Positions 34,132 to 43,085 of a stretch of DNA of 64,000 nt are shown here, piece by piece (position 1 is the stretch's first letter; every line of letters starts with the position of its first letter). A program made the position numbers and the translations under genes. The stretch spans positions 44,739-108,738 of the forward strand of contig JAOARP010000029.1 of assembly GCA_025210525.1 (NCBI GenBank), read 5' to 3'. The notes beneath the pieces were generated by a model. That model worked only from the letters and a program-made list of their open reading frames with translations, was not told where the DNA came from and ran no database searches. The stretch is from Marinisporobacter sp. GTDB lineage: Bacteria; Bacillota; Clostridia; Peptostreptococcales; Thermotaleaceae.

Positions 34132-35136
34132 TTACTCTGGATTGTTTGATAATTTGAATCGATTATAATATTTAATAGCACCAAAATGCATTGGAATAGA
34201 CATTTGCTGAAAATTATTTTCTAATTTAATATTTTTTCCTTGAGAATGTACTCCTTCTATTTCATCAACATGTTCAAATAAAGCTTCTACTGTTTGGTTT
34301 ACAAAAATATCATCCATATCACTGCTTGTAACCAATAATGCCTGACTAGCAACAGTAAGAATATCTTCATTTACACCTCTATATGTTCCTTTAGGTATGG
34401 TGAACAATGTTAGATATTTCATCATATCATCTTTAGTAAAAGTATCTTTATCAATAGATAATAAGTTAATATCCATCATAGCTGAAATATCTACTACCGC
34501 TGCAGTAGCAATTCCAGATCCTATAATTACACAATCTACTTTATTTTGTTGTAACGCCATGATCCCTTCTTTGAAAGATAGATATTGTGGACTAATTTCG
34601 TCAAATGTAATCCCATGACATTTTAGTAATTCCTTTGCAGTTCTAAATGTCCCACTATTCATTTTTCCTACAACCACTCTTTTTCCTTTTAAATCATAAA
34701 TACTCTTCATCCCTGAATTTTTTAGTACTACAAACTGAAAAACTTCAGGATATAAAGCAGCCGCTACTCTTAAATTTTCATATTCTCCATTAAAAGGCTT
34801 TTCTCCTTTATATGCAGCATATGCAGTATTAGATGCTACTAATGCAAAATCAACTTTATTATTTTTTAAAAGCTTCAAGTTTTCTATAGCTCCACTTGTT
34901 GGCTCTGCCATAGCATTTACTTCTGGTATATATTTCGTAATGATAGCAGTTATAGCTGCTCCAATTGGATAATACGTTCCTGCTGTTTCTCCTGTAGCAA
35001 TCATTATTTTCTTATATTTTATCTCATTTTCATTTTTTTTGATCATTGCTTCATTCAAATCTTTGCATGCTACACTAGTTAATAATGTTAAAATAAAGAT
35101 TGTAAACACAAAATAATATTTTACCATCCTTTTCAT
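34132..35136 (-). CDS. TAXI-family solute-binding lipoprotein without a TRAP permease
   Basis: A 334-residue binding protein. Its signal has a lipobox (TSVAC, Cys near 24), then the TAXI fold with MIATGETAGTYYPIGAAI near residue 45, and GKRVVVGKMNSGTFRTAKELL. TAXI proteins normally deliver glutamate-like or other acids to a fused DctQM permease, which is absent in this window. It is instead the third gene after a sensor kinase and an NtrC-type regulator (30-52 bases apart). It may act as a ligand-binding partner of the kinase. That role is inferred. Confidence 0.87.
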   Translation of the reverse strand: MKRMVKYYFVFTIFILTLLTSVACKDLNEAMIKKNENEIKYKKIMIATGETAGTYYPIGAAITAIITKYIPEVNAMAEPTSGAIENLKLLKNNKVDFALVASNTAYAAYKGEKPFNGEYENLRVAAALYPEVFQFVVLKNSGMKSIYDLKGKRVVVGKMNSGTFRTAKELLKCHGITFDEISPQYLSFKEGIMALQQNKVDCVIIGSGIATAAVVDISAMMDINLLSIDKDTFTKDDMMKYLTLFTIPKGTYRGVNEDILTVASQALLVTSSDMDDIFVNQTVEALFEHVDEIEGVHSQGKNIKLENNFQQMSIPMHFGAIKYYNRFKLSNNPE

Positions 35137-35166
35137 ACTTGTAGCACTCCTTCATTATTATAGTCA

Positions 35167-36525
35167 TCAAATTTTTATATTGTATTCCTTTATTTTATAG
35201 TATAGTTTTCTTTCACTAATACCAAGAATCGCAGCAGTTAATCTTTTATTTCCCTGATTTCCCTTTAAAGTGTTCTCAATAATCTTACTTTCAGCTTCTT
35301 TCAAGCTTTCTCCTATATGAATCTCCACTTGGGTAGCATCTAAGCTCTCTTGTGTATCCCCATATCTCATATCTATAGGAATATCTTTATAAGATATTTT
35401 AAAACCATCACATAAAATAACCAGTCTTTCAATTATATTTTCTAATTCTCTTATATTCCCCTTATAATCGTAACATTCTAAAAATTTCAAAACATTCCGA
35501 TCTATTTCTTTAATTGTTTTATTATACTGTTTACTATATTTTCTTATAAAATAACCTATTAACAATGGAATATCTTCTTTTCTTTCTCTTAAGGAAGGTA
35601 TTTTCATTTGTATTACATTTAATCTATAGAATAAATCTTCTCGAAAATTCTTTTTTAAAATTTCTTCTTCTAAATTTCTGTTTGTTGCTGCTATAATCCT
35701 TACATCAATTTTTCTTTGCTTATTTGAACCTAATCGTGTTACTTGTTTTTCTTGTAACACTCTTAATAACTTCGATTGCAGTTGAATATCCATTTCTCCA
35801 ATTTCATCTAAAAAAATAGTTCCTTTATGAGCAATTTCAAATTTACCTAATTTTTCTTGGGCGGCACCTGTGAATGCTCCTTTTACATATCCAAATAATT
35901 CACTTTCTAATAAATTAGGTGGTATTGCTGCACAATTGATAATTTCTAAATGTTCTTTAGATCTATTTCCCAAATAATGAATAGCTTTAGCAACAAGTTC
36001 TTTCCCTGTTCCACTTTCTCCTGTTACTAGTACATTACAATCGATATCTTTTACCTTATTAATCAATTCAAATACTTTTTTTAATTCTTTAGATTTTCCA
36101 ATAATCCCACCTAAACTATACCCTTGTTCTAATTGCTCATTTAAACATACAATTTCATTATTAAGCTTCTGATGTTCAATTGCTTTATGTACCAACTTTT
36201 TTAGTTTATAAATATCTATTGGTTTTGAAACATAATAATATGCTCCACTTTTTATAGCTTTTATTGTAGTATCTATGCTAGAAAAAGCAGTAATAACAAT
36301 TACTTCAATTTCTCTATGTTTCTTTTTTATATCTCGGAGTACATCCATCCCATTATATTGTCCTAACTTTAAATCTAATATTATAACCCTTATATGATTA
36401 TGCTTTATATGTTCATACACTTCACGGGGTCTATTGGCTATAAATACTTCATAATCATCCTCTAATCCACACTCTAAAGACGCACAAATTGCAGCTTCAT
36501 CATCCACTATAAGAATTTGCTCCAC
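35167..36525 (-). CDS. NtrC-family sigma-54-dependent response regulator
   Basis: A 452-residue regulator. The receiver domain has the phospho-acceptor Asp in VIILDLKLGQ near residue 51. The AAA+ domain carries GESGTGKELVAKAIH, the sigma-54 loop GAFTGAAQEKLGKFE and FLDEIGEMDIQLQ. A Fis-type helix-turn-helix ends the protein. It starts with GTG behind AAGGTGGG. It is co-transcribed with the sensor kinase and the TAXI protein, and is the likely activator of the sigma-54 promoter of the opine dehydrogenase-gltS operon. Confidence 0.94.
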   Translation of the reverse strand: MEQILIVDDEAAICASLECGLEDDYEVFIANRPREVYEHIKHNHIRVIILDLKLGQYNGMDVLRDIKKKHREIEVIVITAFSSIDTTIKAIKSGAYYYVSKPIDIYKLKKLVHKAIEHQKLNNEIVCLNEQLEQGYSLGGIIGKSKELKKVFELINKVKDIDCNVLVTGESGTGKELVAKAIHYLGNRSKEHLEIINCAAIPPNLLESELFGYVKGAFTGAAQEKLGKFEIAHKGTIFLDEIGEMDIQLQSKLLRVLQEKQVTRLGSNKQRKIDVRIIAATNRNLEEEILKKNFREDLFYRLNVIQMKIPSLRERKEDIPLLIGYFIRKYSKQYNKTIKEIDRNVLKFLECYDYKGNIRELENIIERLVILCDGFKISYKDIPIDMRYGDTQESLDATQVEIHIGESLKEAESKIIENTLKGNQGNKRLTAAILGISERKLYYKIKEYNIKI

Positions 36526-36577
36526 GCTTATCCCACCTTATAACTATCTTTCTTCTGCTAAAAAATATATGATCCTT

Positions 36578-38527
36578 TTATTGCATTTCTTGAAATATTA
36601 AATGTACTTCAGTTCCCTTATCTACTTCACTGATTATTTTAAACTGTCCACCATGTTCCTTTACAATCTGATAACATATTGCTAAACCTAATCCTGTACC
36701 ATTTTCTTTGTCTGTAAAAAAGGGTTCCATAACTCTTTTAATTTTTTCTTTTTGTATTCCCCTACCATTATCTATCATCTTAATAATACAATTTGTATCA
36801 TCATTGTAACAAATAATTTCAATTTTTCCGTTTTCCTTATCAATGGCTTGTATGCTATTTAATATCAAATTTATAAGTACCTGTTTTAATTGTTTTCTAT
36901 CTGCATATATTATAGCATTCGATTCAATTTTTCTTATCACATGAATATTACTTTTTATTATTTTATTTTCTAACAAAGTTATCACTTCTAGTACCAATTT
37001 TTCTATTTTCACTTGCATTTTATCTACTTTTTTAGGGCTCACATAATGAAGTAAATCTGTAACAAGCTTATTCATTCTATCTAATTCGGATGGTACATAA
37101 TATAATAATCGTTCTCTAAACTTTTTACTTTCAAATTTTTGTGGAATCAAATCAATGAATGTTTTTATAGAGGTTAAAGGGTTTCTTAATTCATGTGCTA
37201 TAATAGCCATTAATTCTCCTAGTACATGCATTTTATCTTTCTGAATTAATTTTTCTTGTATCTCCTTTTCTTTAGTGATATCTTCTAGACTTATAACCGC
37301 ACCTATAAGATTACCTTGTTCTCCATTTAATGGACATATACTATAAACAAAAATCTTCTTTTCATCACCAAGATCAATAGATTTTTCTTTCCTTATATAT
37401 TGTTTTCCAAATGTCAATACATCTTCAAGTTCTTTTTTTGATATTATTTTCATCATGCTCGTATCATATATACTTTCATTAAAAATATGACCGTGTCCTG
37501 TTATTTCTTCTAATTTTAAATTCACAAAATTAATTACACCTTCTTTACTTATTGTCATAATTCCATGATAAACACTATTAAATATTTGCTGTCTCAATAT
37601 ATATTCTTTTTTTATTTTTTTATTACTTTCTATTAAGCTATTGTTTAAATTCTGCAATTCTTCTGTTTTTTTCATTACTTCTCTTTTTAAAAAATGATTT
37701 GCTCTAAATACTATAAATATCCCTATTACTATAATTATCAATATCCAAAATATTTTTTTTAAAATACTTATTTGCATTTCCAAAGGAGTTTTAATAATTT
37801 CACCAAACCATTTATTGTATATTTCATCATATGTCCCATTATCTTTTATTTCTTTTAATCCTTCATCAAATATTCTTACTAGGTTCTCATTTCCTTTTCT
37901 AAAGGCAAAGCAATATTCAACAGGTGATACAGGTTGACCTACTATTTTGATAAAATTTGTTTGTTTCATCTTTTGTATTGTATATAAGCCAGTAAGTCTG
38001 TTTCCGATAAAAGCATCAATTTTGCCCATCATTAATAACAGAAACCCATCTTGCTGATTTTCAACATATTCAACAGATTCTTTTCTTATATACTTTTTTA
38101 GTTTTTTTGGAATATTCCCTTTCTGGATTCCTATTTTCACAGAATTTAAGTCTTCAATGTCTGCAATAAATTTACTATCCTTTTTGACAAATATACTATT
38201 AAAAATGGTCAAATAAGGCGCAGAAAAATCATAAATATTTTCATATTCTTTATTTTTCTCTAACCCTAATATCATATCAATATCCTTATTCTCTTCTATT
38301 GAATAAAATGGCATAGGATATAATTCAATATCTAATCCTTTTTGAATAGCTATGGCTCTTATAATATCTACACAAAATCCCTTATAAATACCATTATTAT
38401 TTACATAATGATAAGGTGGCAAATGATTATCTCCACCAACTTTTATAGGATTTTCGCCCTGAAACTCAGCTACTACATAACTTGTGCTCATTAAAATAAC
38501 TATTAAAATCAATAATACTTTTTTCAT
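36578..38527 (-). CDS. Hybrid-type sensor histidine kinase with periplasmic SBP_bac_3 domain
   Basis: A 649-residue kinase. A signal sequence is followed by a family 3 solute-binding domain (about 25-245, GFCVDIIRAIA and a C-terminal DEIYNKWFGE), one membrane segment near 253-273, a coiled linker, a PAS domain (about 315-415), the HisKA box with HELRNPLTSIKTF near 445, and HATPase motifs NLILNSIQAI, DNGRGIQ and GTGLGLAIC. It should bind a polar amino acid or opine outside the cell and phosphorylate the NtrC-type regulator encoded next. No receiver domain is present. Confidence 0.93.
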   Translation of the reverse strand: MKKVLLILIVILMSTSYVVAEFQGENPIKVGGDNHLPPYHYVNNNGIYKGFCVDIIRAIAIQKGLDIELYPMPFYSIEENKDIDMILGLEKNKEYENIYDFSAPYLTIFNSIFVKKDSKFIADIEDLNSVKIGIQKGNIPKKLKKYIRKESVEYVENQQDGFLLLMMGKIDAFIGNRLTGLYTIQKMKQTNFIKIVGQPVSPVEYCFAFRKGNENLVRIFDEGLKEIKDNGTYDEIYNKWFGEIIKTPLEMQISILKKIFWILIIIVIGIFIVFRANHFLKREVMKKTEELQNLNNSLIESNKKIKKEYILRQQIFNSVYHGIMTISKEGVINFVNLKLEEITGHGHIFNESIYDTSMMKIISKKELEDVLTFGKQYIRKEKSIDLGDEKKIFVYSICPLNGEQGNLIGAVISLEDITKEKEIQEKLIQKDKMHVLGELMAIIAHELRNPLTSIKTFIDLIPQKFESKKFRERLLYYVPSELDRMNKLVTDLLHYVSPKKVDKMQVKIEKLVLEVITLLENKIIKSNIHVIRKIESNAIIYADRKQLKQVLINLILNSIQAIDKENGKIEIICYNDDTNCIIKMIDNGRGIQKEKIKRVMEPFFTDKENGTGLGLAICYQIVKEHGGQFKIISEVDKGTEVHLIFQEMQ

Positions 38528-38725
38528 AATTCCTCTCCAAATGACAAAAATAAATTATCGTACTATGCGCTACATCCTCCTATATACACGATGTTCTAAT
38601 AATTCTATCTCATTTTTTCAAAATCTTTACACAAAATATTATATAGCATGCATGCTTCTTTGTCGAACTTATGGTTTTGAATTTTCTCATTTTTCTATAT
38701 TTCCATCTCTTTTTTTATTTATGCT
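38528..38725. other. Upstream region of the sensor kinase gene
   Basis: AT-rich with no gene seen. A promoter for the kinase operon must lie here, but I cannot choose one with confidence. Confidence 0.35.
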
Positions 38726-38859
38726 TGTGGAAAATTGCTGTAAAATATGAAGTGGGTTTAAGTGAAATTATTTCTAATAACCCTCAAATCAAAAAATCCA
38801 GCGCTCATTTGATCAATACGGTCGATGATATTGGACACAAATGTTTATGAGACCTGCAA
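38726..38859 (+). pseudogene. Internally deleted, frameshifted copy of the LysM-CAP gene
   Basis: Bases 38726-38810 match 30689-30772 except for one inserted A. Bases 38811-38859 match 31149 onward with one clear substitution, so about 376 bases of the parent are missing. The start codon and signal peptide are absent. The near-identity to the intact gene 8 kb away shows a recent duplication or gene-fragment capture. No mobile element flanks it. Confidence 0.9.
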
Positions 38860-38869
38860 GATAGCCACT

Positions 38870-38906
38870 AAAAAATTCCTTCTTTTTATTTAAGAAGGAA
38901 TTTTTT
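38870..38906. terminator. Terminator of the binding protein-opine dehydrogenase 2 operon
   Basis: AAAAAATTCCTTCTT/AAGAAGGAATTTTTT hairpin with 7-8 base loop and T-runs on both sides. Confidence 0.82.
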
Positions 38907-38920
38907 CTTTAAATATCTTT

Positions 38921-40009
38921 TTATCCATTTATAATCAGATTCATAATTTCATCCATACTCATTTCATCAAAACCCATATTTTCAAAAGATCTTCCATAGC
39001 TTGTAAGATCCTTTTGTAACATAAACTCAGATAATTTTATAATCATTTCCATTCGTTCTACTTTTACCCCTAGTTTTTTTCCTAAAGATACAAAGGGTAC
39101 TAAGCCCATAGGAATATCTTCAAGAATATAACGTGTTTCAAGACTTTTTTGACCATACACCCCTGAATAAGCGTCTGTGTTTTTGAAAATCTCACTTATA
39201 TTTTCTCCCTCAGCATGATATTCAACACGATATTGGTCTTTTATAGCATCCATCTTATATCCTAGCTTTTCAGCTATATTCAATCTTTCATGATCCATTC
39301 CTTCTATAAAGTTTCCTACAGAAGTTGTAATTCCATCCCAATAAAATAACCAATCTTTATTAGATTCTACTAAGGATGTACTAAACAATGTAGCTGGCGG
39401 GTGAATCATTGGATTTGTATTATCTAAGCTAGTCATCATTACATTATCAAGTCCTTCTATCTGTGGATATGCAGTTTTTAGAATTTTTACTACTTCTTTT
39501 GTTTTAATCGCTGGCAAAGCAGCTATTTGTAGTCTATCTTTAATCCCTAATATACATGCTGTTCCAGATTTACTGAGACGACATGCATAAATCAATGTAC
39601 TAGTTTCAACAATTGTAGTCTCCGCTTTACAATTTTCATCTTTTAAGGCTTTATAAAATGCTAATGCTCCAAAAGTTGCTCCTGGATGCAGAACAATCAT
39701 CTGCTTGTCTTTTAAATAGGGGGCACAATCCTTTGCTACCTGAGCATGGTCTAATGCAGGAGTAATTACCATAATAATATCTGCTCCTAAAAGGGCTTCT
39801 TCTAGATCATTGGTTGCATATACATTTCCGAAACCTTTAACTGCCCCTTCTAAAAATATGCCTCCTTGCTTTTTTATTACGTCTATTGGCTCTAAACAAA
39901 TATCATATATGCTCACATCAAACCCCATCAGACCTAAGTGACCTGCAACAGATTGTCCCCCGTTTCCAGCTCCTATAATAGCCCATTTTAAATCTTTGTT
40001 ATCACTCAT
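38921..40009 (-). CDS. Octopine/opine dehydrogenase-family protein, copy 2
   Basis: A 362-residue paralogue of the protein at 32738-33817. WAIIGAGNGGQSVAGHLGLM is the Rossmann motif, and MIHPPATLFSTSLVES and GITTSVGNFIEGMDHER lie in the C-terminal catalytic domain. Start 40009 (MSDNKDLK) is chosen because GGAGGG lies 9 bases upstream; the open frame runs 15 codons further. It follows an amino-acid-type binding lipoprotein gene with only a hairpin-containing 90-base gap, so the two are probably co-transcribed. Substrates are unknown but are probably similar amino-acid conjugates. Confidence 0.87.
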   Translation of the reverse strand: MSDNKDLKWAIIGAGNGGQSVAGHLGLMGFDVSIYDICLEPIDVIKKQGGIFLEGAVKGFGNVYATNDLEEALLGADIIMVITPALDHAQVAKDCAPYLKDKQMIVLHPGATFGALAFYKALKDENCKAETTIVETSTLIYACRLSKSGTACILGIKDRLQIAALPAIKTKEVVKILKTAYPQIEGLDNVMMTSLDNTNPMIHPPATLFSTSLVESNKDWLFYWDGITTSVGNFIEGMDHERLNIAEKLGYKMDAIKDQYRVEYHAEGENISEIFKNTDAYSGVYGQKSLETRYILEDIPMGLVPFVSLGKKLGVKVERMEMIIKLSEFMLQKDLTSYGRSFENMGFDEMSMDEIMNLIING

Positions 40010-40048
40010 AATATTTCGCCCTCCTACTCTTAAGACATTAAAAATTTC

Positions 40049-40083
40049 AAGCAAAAGGCTATAAATACATAGTCTTTTGCTTT
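40049..40083 (-). other. Intercistronic hairpin between the binding protein and opine dehydrogenase 2
   Basis: AAAGCAAAAGACT pairs with AGCCTTTTGCTT (one mismatch). The U tract after it is weak, so partial termination or message protection is likely. Confidence 0.55.
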
Positions 40084-40098
40084 ATTTTTTCTTATTAT

Positions 40099-40923
40099 TT
40101 ATTGTTCATTTGCTAATTGGGTTGCATTTTCAATAAATTGATCAATTTTTCCTTCCTTTTTTAGTTTGTCTATAATATTATTTAATTCTTTAACAAAATC
40201 TTCATTCCCTTTTTTTACTGCTATAGCAGAACCATTTCCTCCACCTAAAGAAAATTCTGGTACGAACAGTTCTTCATTTCTATCTGCATAAGCTTGTGCA
40301 GTTGCTTTTCCTAAAATAACCGCATCGATTTTATCATTAGATACCTCTAGTACTAAATCTGTTATCTTACTAATTAATTTCAACTCAGCTCCTTCAATCC
40401 CTTGTGCAATACCTTCCTGTATAGATGATTTTTGTGCACCTATTTTTAGATTCTTCAAATCATCTGCTGTTTTAATCTTTTTTGCATCTTCACTTTTTAT
40501 CAATGTCTTATGTTCGTCTACAAAATACTCCTTAGAAAAATCAACACTTTGCTTTCTTTCTTCTGTTGGTGTCATTCCTGCAATAATCAAATCAATTTTA
40601 TCTGTAGCTAAAGCAGCTAATAATCCATCAAATTTTATATCCTTAATTTCAAGTTCAACTCCAAGTTCTTCTGCCATTGCTTTTGCCATTTCAATCTCAA
40701 ATCCTACAATTGTATCTTTTCCATCAATTTCTTTATGGAATTCATAAGGTGGATAGTCTGCAGATGTACCTAGTACCATTTTCCCTGCTTTTTTAATTTC
40801 CTCAATCTTTGTTAGAGTTACATTATCTGCACTACTTTTTTCTTTTGCACATCCTGTAAATGCAAATACCATACAGATCATAAGCATTATAGCTAATATC
40901 TTTTTACCTTTTATCTTGACCAT
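40099..40923 (-). CDS. Amino acid-binding lipoprotein (SBP_bac_3) without ABC permease genes
   Basis: A 274-residue family 3 substrate-binding protein. The signal ends in a lipobox (FAFTGC, Cys near 22), and GKMVLGTSADYPPYEFH and GFEIEMAKAMAEELGVELE define the ligand site of polar or basic amino-acid binders. Start at 40923 has AGGAGG 9 bases upstream. The ATPase and permease that normally accompany it are absent here; the neighbour is instead an opine dehydrogenase. It may feed a remote ABC transporter that imports opines or amino acids. Confidence 0.9.
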   Translation of the reverse strand: MVKIKGKKILAIMLMICMVFAFTGCAKEKSSADNVTLTKIEEIKKAGKMVLGTSADYPPYEFHKEIDGKDTIVGFEIEMAKAMAEELGVELEIKDIKFDGLLAALATDKIDLIIAGMTPTEERKQSVDFSKEYFVDEHKTLIKSEDAKKIKTADDLKNLKIGAQKSSIQEGIAQGIEGAELKLISKITDLVLEVSNDKIDAVILGKATAQAYADRNEELFVPEFSLGGGNGSAIAVKKGNEDFVKELNNIIDKLKKEGKIDQFIENATQLANEQ

Positions 40924-40965
40924 GTTTATCATCCTCCTAGTAGATAACTTTTTTACTTTTGTAAT

Positions 40966-40994
40966 ATTATACAATCATTTTTATATTTATGCAA
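40966..40994 (-). promoter_or_regulatory. Sigma-A promoter of the binding protein-opine dehydrogenase 2 operon
   Basis: The minus strand reads TTGCAT, 17 bases, then TATAAT, 43 bases before the start codon. No sigma-54 motif is present, unlike the first dehydrogenase operon. Confidence 0.78.
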
Positions 40995-41145
40995 GTGGTC
41001 TTTGTATTCTTTTCTCTATTTAAAAAATATTTTTTATTTTCTATGCTGAAGTTCTACAATATTGGATGAATATATTAACATAGGCATTCCCATATAGGAA
41101 TGCCTATGTAAGTAACATTTAATCACTAGATTATACTTTTCAAAT

Positions 41146-41829
41146 TTATTCTTTAATTTTTTCTTGAAATATTTTCATGACGTCTTCTTTGAATTTTTCA
41201 AAGCTGATTTTATCAATAAAATGTCCCAACTTTTCTCCCATCTCAGCTTCTTTTGTATAATATTCATATACTGCTTCAACCATATGGTAAGCCTCATCTT
41301 CTGATAATTTTTCATCAATCATATCGGGTAACCTTGGATGAAAGCCAGCACTTCCTCCAACTGTTACTCGATATCCTTCAATATCTCCAATCACTGCAAT
41401 ATCCTTTGCATATGCACTTGTACAAGAATTTCTACACCCTACAACACCAATCTTAGTTCTATTAGGAGTAGGTGCTCCATAAAATCTTTTTTCAATACGC
41501 ATCCCTAGTTTTAAAGAATTTTGCTTTGATCTTTTACAAAAGGATGCAGGACACATTTCTACATTTTTAACAGAATAAGCTGATAAAACACCTGGTTCCA
41601 TACCAAGATCTTTCCATGCTTTATCTACATCTTCAGCCTCTAACCCTAAAATTGCAATTCTTTGTCCTGATGTTATTTTTATAACACCTTTATATTTTTT
41701 TGCCACTTCTGCCATATGAATCAGTTGATCTGGCTTTATAAATCCACCTGAAATACGAGGAGTAATTCCATAGGTTTTTTTCCCATCTCTTATTTTTTGC
41801 AAAACTGCATATTGAGGTCCCTTCATCAT
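41146..41829 (-). CDS. Small nitrite/sulfite reductase-like siroheme-Fe4S4 protein
   Basis: A 227-residue protein with a ferredoxin-like half (PRISGGFIKPDQLIHMAEVAKKY) followed by Cys-x4-Cys (EMCPASFCKRSKQ) and Cys-x3-Cys (VGCRNSCTSAYA), the four ligands that bind a siroheme-coupled [4Fe-4S] cluster. It resembles the compact dissimilatory-like reductases of anaerobes rather than full-size assimilatory enzymes. I prefer a start at 41829 because GGGAG sits 8 bases upstream; in-frame Met codons also occur at 41844 and 41835. It stands alone, without siroheme synthesis genes or an electron-donor subunit. Confidence 0.85.
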   Translation of the reverse strand: MMKGPQYAVLQKIRDGKKTYGITPRISGGFIKPDQLIHMAEVAKKYKGVIKITSGQRIAILGLEAEDVDKAWKDLGMEPGVLSAYSVKNVEMCPASFCKRSKQNSLKLGMRIEKRFYGAPTPNRTKIGVVGCRNSCTSAYAKDIAVIGDIEGYRVTVGGSAGFHPRLPDMIDEKLSEDEAYHMVEAVYEYYTKEAEMGEKLGHFIDKISFEKFKEDVMKIFQEKIKE

Positions 41830-41990
41830 AATCATCACTCCCATTTATAATATGATCCTGCTTGTTATCTTTCTTATATAAAAGTTTTGAACTATATCAT
41901 ATGATTTTAGTCACAATTTATAAAAATGCCATTATTATTATTTTATTGCTGATAAATTTTTATTCCTATTGGATTTTCATTTAAAACAAA

Positions 41991-42028
41991 AAAAATCTAC
42001 CCCTAGAAAATCAACGGTAGACTTTTTT
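41991..42028 (-). terminator. Terminator of the SDR gene, near-copy of the LysM-CAP terminator
   Basis: The GTCTACC/GGTAGAT hairpin is followed by eight U on the minus strand. The loop and the plus-strand 3' flank are almost the same as at 31213-31250. Confidence 0.85.
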
Positions 42029-42081
42029 AAAATTACAAATACATACATGTATCTAAATACTTAAATATCTAATTTTTTTAT

Positions 42082-42849
42082 TTAAAACCCTATACTTACT
42101 CCTCCATCAACAGGTAATATTACACCATTTACAAATTTTGCAGCCTCTGAACAAAGATATACTGCTGCCCATCCAATGTCCGTTGGATCTCCAAATTTAT
42201 CCATAGGTGTGCGCCCTAGGATTTTATTTTTTCTTGCATCGTCCCCATCTAATGCTTTATGTAACATAGGTGTTTCAATCCACCCTGGAGCAATAGCATT
42301 CACGCGAATCCCATCTGATGAAATTTCTGCTGCTAATGACCGAACCATCCCTAAATATGCTGATTTAGCTGCTGCATAAGGCAATACATAAGGTATTCCA
42401 AAAAGGGATGCCATAGACGCTGTAAATAAAATGTTTCCCTTTTTTTCCTTTTTCATATAAGGGATTATAGCTCTTGTCAAGGCAAATGCGCCTACTACAT
42501 GAACATTCATCGTTTTTACAAAATCCTCATCAGTCATATCTTCAACTGCTTTTTTCACATGTACCCCTGCATTATTTACTAATATAGTGATTTTCCCAAT
42601 ATTTTTTGTAATTTCTTCTATCAACTCATTTGCTTGATCCGTATGGGTTACATCAAATTGACGATATATTGCCTTTTCTCCAAGCTCTTCACATGCTTTT
42701 TTTAATTTTTCTTCATTTCTTCCTACAATAATTACATCTGCTCCAGCTGCAACAAAACACCGTGCTATTGAATAACCAATTCCAGTAGCACCTCCTGTAA
42801 TTAAAGCTCTTTCTCCTTCTAAGCTGAACATTCTTTTGTAGTCTAACAT
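42082..42849 (-). CDS. Short-chain dehydrogenase/reductase
   Basis: A 255-residue NAD(P)-dependent oxidoreductase of the classical SDR family. The cofactor motif [15 protein letters not shown] is near residue 15, followed by LVNNAGVH, the catalytic Ser in [10 protein letters not shown], and Tyr-x3-Lys in [11 protein letters not shown] near 157. The end [24 protein letters not shown] is typical of gluconate/3-ketoacyl-type members. The substrate cannot be assigned; it has its own terminator and no operon partner. Confidence 0.92.
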   Translation of the reverse strand: MLDYKRMFSLEGERALITGGATGIGYSIARCFVAAGADVIIVGRNEEKLKKACEELGEKAIYRQFDVTHTDQANELIEEITKNIGKITILVNNAGVHVKKAVEDMTDEDFVKTMNVHVVGAFALTRAIIPYMKKEKKGNILFTASMASLFGIPYVLPYAAAKSAYLGMVRSLAAEISSDGIRVNAIAPGWIETPMLHKALDGDDARKNKILGRTPMDKFGDPTDIGWAAVYLCSEAAKFVNGVILPVDGGVSIGF

Positions 42850-43085
42850 ATAATCATCTCCTATATATAGCTCTATATTTTTCTTGAAATTCTATTCTAT
42901 TTAATATTCTTCTTAATATTATTATAGCTACCTCTTCCATCAAAGCTAAATAGCATTCAGATACAAATTCTACTTTGGTTCAATCAATTTATAATCCCAA
43001 TAAGAAATAATACTTTTGTATAACATAAGTTATCTATGCTTTTATAATTTAATTTACTGTACTAGTTAAATCTCAAGAGTATCGC

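Noticed and set aside
32738..40009. Opine metallophore (staphylopine-like) biosynthesis
   Set aside because: The dehydrogenases lack a neighbouring nicotianamine synthase-like or histidine racemase gene and a metal transporter.
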